NCBI GenBank assembly: GCA_001584585.1
Contig: LSYV01000392.1
Span: 1 to 10,058, forward strand
Length of the DNA: 10,058 nucleotides
Direction: 5' to 3'
Source of the DNA: Gonium pectorale
Lineage: Eukaryota; Chlorophyta; Chlorophyceae; Chlamydomonadales; Volvocaceae
Part shown: piece by piece, positions 1 to 8,400 of the stretch
Layout of the letters: the number at the start of each line of letters is the position of its first letter
How positions within the stretch are numbered: position 1 is the stretch's first letter
Made by a program: the position numbers and the translations under genes
Notes under the pieces: generated by a model
Seen by the model: the letters and a program-made list of their open reading frames with translations, nothing else
The model's database searches: none
What the model was told of the DNA's origin: nothing

Positions 1-335
1 TACCCCCCACCCCGTACCGAGCTCCGCCCGGGGGCTCCTGTCCTCCGCCGCCGCCGACACTGCTGACTGTTCAGAGCGCCTTACCACACAGCAGCCCCGG
101 CCACGGTCGCGCCCCCCCTCCTTCCCTGAATGGACCCCCCGCCCTCCCGCCTAGGGCGACCCCTCCCCCGCCGCCAACCCCCACGATCATCTCCCCAGTC
201 CTGCCCGCCAGCTGCACCCCCGCCGCCCGCCCCCACCCCCCGGGGGAGGAGTGCGGCCCCAGTGCTTCTCTACTGAGAATGCCTTCCAAACTCACTGACC
301 TCCCTTGCCCACCGCCGCCGCCCCCCACACCCTAG
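1..335 (+). other. C-rich intronic stretch upstream of the plus-strand terminal exon
   Basis: Most of this stretch is cytosine and pyrimidine runs, as expected for the sense strand of a GC-rich algal intron ending at the TAG acceptor (333-335). A small upstream exon within 1-100 cannot be excluded, but I see no frame with convincing borders. Confidence 0.45.
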
Positions 336-563
336 TCCCCCTCCGCCGGCGCCGAGGCGTGCGCCGCCAAGCTCTTTGCGCTGGCCGCCGCGCTCTCAGC
401 CGCCGCCGCCGCCGAGGCCCTGCTGGGCTGGGCCGGCCTGGCCCCGGGCCACCCCCTCCACGCCGCCGCCGCCGACCTGGCCGCCGCCGACTGCGTTGCG
501 GGTCCGCCCGACGCGCTGCGCTCGCGGCTTTTCGGGGAGCTTTACCGCACCGCGGCGGCGTGA
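336..563 (+). CDS. Terminal exon of an unidentified plus-strand gene (5' part outside window)
   Basis: This is an open frame of 75 codons ending in TGA at 561-563. It is preceded by an in-frame TAG (333-335) that also serves as the AG of a splice acceptor, after a long pyrimidine tract; a CTGAC branch-point-like site lies at 295-299. Codons are strongly GC3-biased. The peptide starts SPSAGAEACAAKLFALAAAL, is rich in Ala and Leu, and would form amphipathic helices; it ends FGELYRTAAA. No domain or family is recognised, so no function is given. The exon start is inferred: the acceptor could instead be CCGAG at 352-356, and the incoming phase is unknown because the preceding exon was not found. 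The TGTAA signal 52 bp after the stop supports this frame and strand. Antisense frames here are long only because the DNA is GC-rich. Confidence 0.68.
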   Translation, partial: SPSAGAEACAAKLFALAAALSAAAAAEALLGWAGLAPGHPLHAAAADLAAADCVAGPPDALRSRLFGELYRTAAA

Positions 564-614
564 CGCAGGGTGTGTGTGCTTTACGTATGCGTGACGGTGT
601 GCTCACAACAGTTT

Positions 615-619
615 TGTAA
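615..619 (+). terminator. TGTAA polyadenylation signal of the plus-strand gene
   Basis: TGTAA, the usual polyadenylation signal of volvocine algae, lies 52 bp downstream of the TGA at 561-563. It begins a short direct repeat: the 14-bp string TAAGCGACAAAACA occurs at 617-630 and again at 637-650, where the second copy is preceded by TA and so reads TATAA rather than TGTAA. Confidence 0.6.
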
Positions 620-1169
620 GCGACAAAACATTTCTATAAGCGACAAAACAACCTGGCCGGTGTATGTGTGTGTTGGGGGGTTCCGGATTCATTGTAGGGG
701 GAGGGAGCTGCACCGCACGGCGGCGGCCTGACGTGGGCGTCAGGGAGAGGTGGAGAGGGGAGTTAGCGGTTTGGTGGGTTCGAGGAGCGCATAGGGCGGA
801 GGGCCGGGGCGGAACGCGCCTGAAGCAGCGGCAGGCACCGGCACCGGCACCAGTACCGTATCTTCGCTTGCAGCGGTGGCGGCGTGCGCCCGGGCGGCGG
901 CGGGCTCTGTAGAAAAGGAGGGCCGGCCGGGCCGGGTCGGTGAAGGTGGTTGCCAGGCCGCCGCGGCGGTGGCTGATTGCGGGCGCTCTCCGCGCGCCTC
1001 CGAGCATCGACCGTAAGCACACCGCCGCCGTGCCCATCCACCCACCCACCCATGGGCGTTGCCCCCGCCGCCCCATGCCGGCGGAGGCGGGTGCGGGTGC
1101 GGACGGCGGCCCGTGTGGTATCTCTGACAGCGCGCAGCTACGTACTGGACTAGGACTTGCGGGCCAAGG

Positions 1170-1346
1170 GTCATGTCATAATGGTTCTTCACCAGATCAG
1201 GATGCCCGAGCCCAGCCCAGCCCAGCCCAGCCCGCTGGCCCAAACACGATTCCCCTCACAAGAAGACCTCCTTACCGCGACCGGGGCGGATGACCAGCTC
1301 CGCTCGCAGTGGCCGGCAAAGTCATGTCATAATGGTTCTTCACCAG
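1170..1346. repeat. 26-bp exact direct repeat, copies at 1170-1195 and 1321-1346
   Basis: Both copies begin GTCATGTCATAATGG and end TTCTTCACCAG, and are 151 bp apart start to start. Read on the minus strand, both copies encode the same short string (LVKNHYDMT) in otherwise unrelated frames, which reflects the repeat and is not evidence of a gene. Origin unknown. Confidence 0.85.
1211..1233. repeat. CCCAG pentanucleotide tandem repeat
   Basis: Four CCCAG units followed by CCC, located between the two copies of the 26-bp direct repeat. Confidence 0.9.
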
Positions 1347-1990
1347 CAGACCAGTTTTCCCGTAGGTCTCGGAGCTGGCACAAGACCAGCCGAAACTACT
1401 AGTGCACTGTCGGACCATTGTGGAGCATGGACGGGGATGAAGCAAGGTACATGACATCATGACGGCATACACTTTGCCGGGCGGGACCGTACCCGATTGT
1501 GTCGTTTTACAAACAGGAAACACTGCAATTAGGGAGCCATGTTTTACATCATGCCACTCAGGTACGATGTACTAAGGGAGCCGCGCCACCCGGCTGAGTC
1601 CGGGAAAGGCCAAACTTTGAGGGATCATAACACCCCTTGCGCTGTTGCGCATTATCTTCCGAGGCTGGGAGAAGAGCCACAGACCCGCACTGAGCCCCTC
1701 TTTGGGCCTGCCACGGTCCGGTGCTAGGAAGCAAGATGATTCGCAAGTTGCCGTACCGTGCCTGCCGTACAATGGCGTGTCCACACACGGCCAAAACATT
1801 TGTCACCCATTGCTTGGACAGCTCTTGCTGCGTACGTTGCGCACACCTGGTCAGCGTTACGAACGGACGCCCCGCCGAAGCGTTACATCACAAAACATGC
1901 CGCCCGTACGTCACCAGGGGTCCTCGGCCCCGCCCACCTACCCTCGCCCACCAACCCAACGCCGCCCCACCACACCCACGCACGTCAACA

Positions 1991-1995
1991 TTACA
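1991..1995 (-). terminator. Candidate TGTAA polyadenylation signal of the kinase gene
   Basis: On the minus strand this reads TGTAA. It is the first such signal downstream of the kinase gene's possible stops. Others follow at 1883-1887, 1544-1548 and 1507-1511. Which one is used depends on the uncertain 3' end of the gene. Confidence 0.35.
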
Positions 1996-2112
1996 GGTCC
2001 CCAGGGCTGTTCCTCTAGGGTGCCCGTATGATACTGTATACTATCGTGAAGGAAGGGCGGGGCAGCCAGGCAGCCATCCCAACTACTGCAACGGCGGCTG
2101 GGCCCGGACACA

Positions 2113-2275
2113 ACCTAAACAGCCGCCCCGACCCGTGGGTCTATCTGCAGGGCCGGCTGCGGCTGCGGCCGCAGCCGCTGGCTCCGTGGCCGCCACTGAC
2201 GCCCCCCCGTGTCCATCCGCTGATGACGCAGCCGGTTACTCCGCAGCGGTTGGAGCGGGCCCTCGAGCGCTCTGC
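2113..2275 (-). other. Possible spliced 3'-terminal exon of the kinase gene (uncertain)
   Basis: If the donor at 2598 (CAG then GTGCGG) is used, the message leaves exon 13 in phase 0. Two acceptors fit here. TTCGCAG (exon from about 2270) would add 11 residues (SARGPAPTAAE) and a TAA stop. CATCAG (exon from about 2224) would add about 35 residues, beginning RMDTGGRQ and ending DPRVGAAV, before a TAG. Both are followed by the TGTAA at 1991-1995. The same DNA is also open with good GC3 on the plus strand (2151-2288, after CTGCAG), so strand and existence of an exon are unsettled. Confidence 0.25.
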
Positions 2276-2495
2276 GAACGAACGATGAGTGAATGAGCGT
2301 GGGGAGGGCGCGAGGGCGGTGGAGGCCAACATTAGGCCAGCCAGGTCGCACGCACCTAAAAAAGACTTTCAGGCACGGGATCTTTACGGCGGATGTATTT
2401 ATGCGTATTTTAGATCCTACCTCCCGTACACTTTCACCTCGATCGGGTCCGGCAACCGCACCGGCAGCATGTGACTGACTAGCTAGGCCGTCGCC

Positions 2496-5400
2496 TCATG
2501 CCCCGGCCACACAGGCTGCAGAGTGCCCTCCCGTACACGCCGTACGCACAATTGCACACGCCGTACACACCGCGCCCGCATCAGTGCCGTACCGCACCTG
2601 CTCCCGCACCAGCAGTAGCTCCTTGACCAGCTCCGCCGCCGCGGGCCGGCGGTCGGGCGCGGCGTCCCAGCACTGCCGCAGCAGGCGCGCCAGCTTGGGC
2701 GGCAGGCGGGCGGGCGGGATGGCGTCCAGCGGGGGCCGCGCCTTCTGGACGTTGACCCTGCGGCGCGAGCGTGGGTAGGTGGGTCGGGAGGGCGGGGTGG
2801 TCGGGGGATCGGGAGGGCGGGGTGGCGGCGTGGAAATGACAGCACACACGCAGGGTCCACGTCAGGTAGGGTTGCCGCCGTACCACTATGAGACCGCCGT
2901 ACGTGGCGTCGTGCCGTACGTGGCGTTCGTGCCGTACGTGGCGTCGCTCTCAGCAGACGGTGCACGCATGTATGGCGGCACGGCCACACCCGCCCTCCCC
3001 CGCCCCGAAGCCTGAATGAAAACAAACCTGTAGGCAATGACGACCATCTTGAGGCCCTGTTGAGCGAGTAGCGGGGAGGGATGGGATTGGCTTGGGGCGG
3101 GGTGGGGTGGGCACTTGAACGGTCAGTCGCCGTACGTTCTTTTGCCTGGGGAACTGACCCACAGTACTTGCGCCCGCACGCTTGCATTCGCTTCAGGCAT
3201 GCCGAATGACGAGGTTTAACGAGCGAGGGTAGGGCACCGATCGCCCACCTCCCATGCATGGACGCTTCCCGGACAGCATGGCCCACAGGAGGGCGGGCAC
3301 GCAAACCGGCTTCATTTCGGGCACGCAAATCGGCTTCATTTCGGGCACGCAAACTGAGACTCTATCTTCAACGAGCGAGCTGGGGCAAGGCAGCAGCTTC
3401 CATCATAGGCCGCTGCCCCCCCCAACCACCACCACATGCGCTCTCTTATGTGCGGTTGCTGCCAACCCGCTACATGCGCCCGGCGCTTACGGCTCCGTAG
3501 ACGCCCTCCCCCCCACTTGGCCCGCCGGCGTACCTCCCAGGGCCGCTTCCCGGACAGCATCGCCCACAGCAGCACCCCGAAGCTGTACACTGCGGGCGGG
3601 GCGGTGGGGTGGAGATAGACGGGGGGGGGGGGCGGGGCGGCGGGCGGGGCGGGAGGGGTGAGACGTGCGGGGTCGGGAGTCAGGGACCCCGAAGATAGAG
3701 GAAGTAGGTTCCGCCCGCCTAGCTACCGGTAATCCAGATAGATTCCACGGGGCCCGCGCGCCCCAAGTTAGCAAGCAAGCCGCCGCCTCAAGCCGGCCCG
3801 ATGTATGGCCCGCCCGGTGGCGACGACCTGGCACGCAGCTGCCCCTTGGTTGGTTGGTCTTTAACTTCCATTATTCAGGGGCCTCCGCCCGCCTTTACAC
3901 AGTCGATACATATCCAAGCCGCAACAGGGTGCACCCTGTCCTATCTTCCGTCCGGCCCCCGCGCCCGGCGGCAACGAACCCGCCACCCAGCAGAAGAACA
4001 TCCATCCCGTGCGTGCGCCCTACCTACCCGCCGGCCCCACCCGCCACACCCACCCATCCGGCAACCAAGCAACCCACCGTCCGTCTTGTGCGTCACGATG
4101 TTGTTGTCCACGGCGTACAGCTCTGAAGAGGTGTGTACGGCAACGGGAGAGGGCGCGTACGGCAGTCAGCTGGGCATTTGTATCACACAGCAGGAAGCAA
4201 GGTGCGTGTTGCCGTCGTCACAAGGGAGTAGTGGCTCTAGTATAGTGCTTGGTCGGAGGTAGGCATACGCGCGGAGGTAGGCAGCCGCGCGTAGCCCGCC
4301 CTGCTGATGATGGTGCGGCAATCACAAATGTGGCCTCTTGCTCACGGCCCTATCTCGCTCTATCTTCCTGCCTCGATCACTCGCAGCTGCTGTGAACACT
4401 ACCGGCGTCCACGCACGGCCCTGCATATGCCCCCAGAACATGTGTCTGCCCCAGCATGCCTCATTCTAATGAATCATACGGGCGCCACTACCGTAGCTGC
4501 TGCCCTCTCAAGCAAGCGCACAAGCCACCTCCCTCCCTCAGGAAACCAGCCAACAAGCAAGTAAGCAAGCAACTGCTATCTAGCTGCATGCATGTGGTGT
4601 GCTCTATCTGCGGTCCTCGATACATAGATATAGCTCACCTGGCGCCATGTACTCAGGCTGTCGCACACCGAGTAGTGCGTGTGCCACAGCGGTAGTGCAG
4701 ATCCGGGTGGAGCACCAACAAACACGAGGTAAATGTGTAGGGGTGTCGGAATGAAGCGAGGAAGCAAGGGTAGGCAGGTGGGTTATTAACCGACCGGGGC
4801 CATCCAGGGAGCAGGGACAAGGGCGTAGGGACCAAGGAACACCAGGGCGGGGTATGCATGCCAGGGATTGGACAAGGACCCAGCAGGGTAGTACCCGCCC
4901 AGCATCGCAGGAAGGTAAGACCAGGGCCGCCCAGAGGTGGGCGAGCGTGAGTGGGTGAGTCGCAAGTAGTCTGACGGTGGACACGTACGGGGCCCCCTTG
5001 CTTACTTCATCACCCCAACGACGCACACACACAAGGCAATCGAGCGAGCTGAAGATAGAGTCCCCCATGCATACCGGTACATCCGTACCGGCCATACATG
5101 CATATGCATGGATGACCAGCAGCAGGTTGCGAGCTTGCGACTGATTATGTATGATGATGCGGAGCGCATGCATACCATCAGCGCCTCCAGCGCAGCGCGC
5201 TGCGTGTGCGTGTGCTGCGCGTGCCACACAACGTACGTAATGCCTCGCCGTGCCGACCTCGGGGAGTGGGGTTTTACGGCGGCAGAGTATGTACGGGGGG
5301 AGTACGGCGGTAGTACGGCAGTACGGCAGTACGGCAGACCACTCACCGTGCCGACCTCGGGGAGTGGGGTTGTACGGCGGCAGAGTATGTACGGGGGGAG

Positions 5401-8400
5401 TACGGCGGTAGTACGGCAGTACGGCAGGCCACTCACCGTGCCGACCTCGGGGTTCTCGGTCCACATGGCCATCGTGTCGCGCAGGCGGGACAGCCCAAAG
5501 TCCTGCGGCCGAACCGGGTCGGCCATGGCGTTGGCATTGGGTTGGTGGAATGCGTACATGCATGCGTGGATGGGAAGATGCCCAGCAGCAGATTTAGTGC
5601 ATGCGTGCTGGGTCCTGTTTAGCTGCGATGCGCGCGAGGCTCACCGATAGCTTGGCCACCATGTGGGGGCTGCCTGGGTTGTTGACCAGCACGTTCCTGC
5701 GGAGGCAAGGCAGACCGACCCGAATGAATGCACTAAGCTGATGTGCCCGGCGCCGGACAGAGTGGGTGGGCGCTGGGCACTGGCGCAGCTCATAATGGGG
5801 TAGTTTTATGGGGGGTGCGCCGCATTGGTGGGCGGTGATGATAACAATAATACCAATAACAAGCATAGCTCTTGCGTAATTTAAGGAGGTACGCCCGGGA
5901 GCGAGGTACGCCATGGTGGTGGGCGGTGTATATATAGGACCCTGGCGATATCAGATGGAGTCCTCACCGCACCGCACCACAGCCCATCCCCTTGACATAC
6001 ACACGCCTCGATGCATGACAGGGCGCAATAACAACGTATACTATATTAATTTGAATTGTGGGGCGCGGTGAGCGAGTGCAGGGCAGAAAATGGTGCATGG
6101 GGCGAGACCGGGAGCGGCCGCTCCCGCGGGAGCCTACCGCCCAAGCACGCTTGCTCATCATCACGGCCGGAGGGACGGACAGACAGCGCAGACAACCCAC
6201 GCACCCCAACAACACGCTGTCACGCATATTCAACACACACGCGCACAGGCCGAGGCATCGTATCCCGGCCCTCACCCCGGCTTGAGGTCTCGATGCACGA
6301 CCGTGGGATGCAGGTACTCGAGGCCCTGAGCCACGTCGATCGCGATGGACACAACCTGTCGTACGGGGCGTACACGGCGTACGACAGCGGACGGCACGGC
6401 ACGGCAGCGGGAAGGGGAAGTCAAAACAATTTTCACGCAGCGGGCGATCGATGATTCGGCGGGTGATCGATGATATCGATGAGGCCTGATCTATCTAATA
6501 ACGAGCGCTTGTTTGCTGACGGCGGGCAGCAACACGGGGCCAGTCACCGATAGCTTCATACACGCACGGTGTATCAACCAGCTTAGCTATCTGGCAAGCC
6601 CCGGCCCCCATCTACTCATTTTTTCCATCTCAGATAGATCGCCGTCCTCCATCAGCCCAGGCAACTCGCCTCCTCCAGCGGAATGAGCTGACCCGGCGGC
6701 CTGCCGAAAATCAGCTTGTCGAGGCTGGTGTCCATTCGCTCCATCACCAGGCAAAGCCGCGGCGGCGTCAGGCAGGCGGCCAGCAGCGTGATGATGTTTG
6801 GGTGGGCGCAGCGGCCGAGCACCTCCACCTCAGCGCGCAGCGCCTCCACCAGGTGAGACGTCGTGCCGTTGTCTGCCGGCCCCGCCGCCGCCCCCTTGGC
6901 CTGCTGCTGCCCGCTCTCCACTGCGCTGTGGTACTGGCTGGTGCCGCTAGCGTCAGCGGCGCCGGCTTTACCCCCAGCCGTCGACGTCTTGAAGCCCCAG
7001 GCGCCCAGCGAGTCGTCCAGTATGAGCTTCACCGCCACCAGCTGCCTGCGGTAGCGGCCCTCCACCACCCGCCCGAAGCCGCCCTTGCCCAGCACCGTGG
7101 ACAGCAGCTCCACCTCGAAGGCCGCTGATGAGGAGACGGAGGAGGACGCCGCCGCAGAGGCCGACCCGTGGGTCACCAACCCGCCGCTGCCGCTCATCAG
7201 CATGTGAAGGTCGGGCCGGGTGGGCGTGGTGGGGCTGAGCACTACGATCAGGGACTCCCCGCCAGTGCCGATGGAGGAATGTCGGAAGGCGGAGCTGTTG
7301 CCCCACGGCGGGATGGCTGCCGCGCCGTCGTTGGGCGACCCGGATGCCTTGCCGCCCACACCATCCACCGCTGCCGGGCTTGCAAACGTCGTTGCCGTCG
7401 GGAGGACTGCTTTGCGAGCGAGCACCAGGCGTATACACGGCGGTCACAGCAGGAGGTGGATTGGGCGGGTGGACAGGCGGCAATCGTATAATGGTGCGGA
7501 TGGGCTGTACCGTACAAGCTTTGTATATGACGTGCGTGGGGTGGGGTGGGATGGGGTGGGAGGGGGTGGGATGTGTACGTATGTGTGCGTATGTGTGTGT
7601 GTGTCGTGTGTAGGTACTGTACTCTATCTAGCTGCAGCTAATTTGCGGCCAGTCCAGGTCCATACAGCTCGTCAAAAGGACGCCGCCAGAAACCCGTCCA
7701 TGGGTGGACTACTGTGCGTACGTGGGACCTTCTCAAGAGGGCGCGCGCGGCTGCATGCGGCTGCTGATACGATGTATGGTGGAATCTATGGTACATACCC
7801 CAGCAGCTGCAGCACCATCCACCATACGTGCATTCGTGCGTGCGTTCGTGCGTTCGCGGGCGCCCTGCGCCTGCTGTATGTGCGTCGGGCGTTGGCTACG
7901 AACTCCACCCGTACGTGTGCGGGCACGAACACACGCGCCCGGGGCCACTGACAATCGCAATCATGGCATCGCAAGCAGCTATCTACCATCAGGGCGGGGT
8001 GGGGCGGGGCGGGGCGGGGCCGTGCGCGCGCCACACGGACCTGGGCTCATGGCTGTGCGGAGGTTGCCGAGAGCAGCGGTCCCCGCAGCGCTGCTGGAGG
8101 AGCGAGAGACCGCCAGGCGGAGGCTGCCCGCCCCTGAGGCGGTGCCGTGCGGCGAGGGGTTGTGCCAGTCGCACAGCAGCACGGCGGTCGCCCCGCCGCC
8201 GCCGGCTTCATTCCGCGCGCCGCCACCCCGCTGGCGCGGCTCATCGTCATGACCATTCCTGCGTGCATGTATGCGTACGCACCGCACCGTACGTCGGGTG
8301 GGTTCGTGGCTGGCTCATGCCATACGTGTACTTGCTTGCGGTTGGGTTAGATAGTTCATTCGGCAGGCGGATAGGGTGTGTGTTGGCTGTACACGGCACA

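Larger units (their letters stand above)
651..1990. other. Intergenic region between two convergent genes
   Basis: No frame here has consistent codon bias together with splice borders or family motifs. It holds a GGCACC-type short repeat (about 832-850), a CCCAG pentanucleotide repeat (1211-1233) and a 26-bp direct repeat (1170-1195 and 1321-1346). GC content falls between about 1170 and 1750 compared with the flanks. A decayed mobile element is possible, but no terminal repeats or transposase fragments were recognised. Confidence 0.5.
3057..3533 (-). other. Intron 11 (477 bp) with exon fragment copy and minisatellite
   Basis: The donor is GTACGC and the acceptor CAACAG, phase 0. It holds the pseudo-exon at 3247-3292 and the 24-bp minisatellite at 3296-3355. 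Confidence 0.82.

Noticed and set aside
651..1560. Open frames of 80-170 residues on both strands in the intergenic region
   Set aside because: They are Arg/Pro-rich shadows with no splice borders, no motifs and no consistent third-position bias.
1721..2296. 191-residue plus-strand open frame ending in an Ala-rich stretch
   Set aside because: It has no codon bias over its first two-thirds and no recognised domain. The last part is equally open on the minus strand, where it may be the kinase terminal exon.
2483..3352. 289-residue minus-strand open frame with RARNEAGL repeats
   Set aside because: The repeats are the 24-bp minisatellite read in frame, and the rest is intron or out of frame with exon 13.
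4604..5563. 319-residue minus-strand open frame
   Set aside because: It crosses intron 8, a tandem repeat and two exons. Only DFG and PEYMAP pieces are kinase, in different frames along it; it is open by chance and by repeat periodicity.
5925..5942. TATATATA string as a possible promoter
   Set aside because: It lies in the middle of intron 6 with no gene starting on either strand nearby.
7992..8019. G-run tracts (also 3598-3658) as functional G-quadruplexes
   Set aside because: They are the complement of C-rich intron pyrimidine tracts, common in GC-rich algal introns; nothing else points to a special role.
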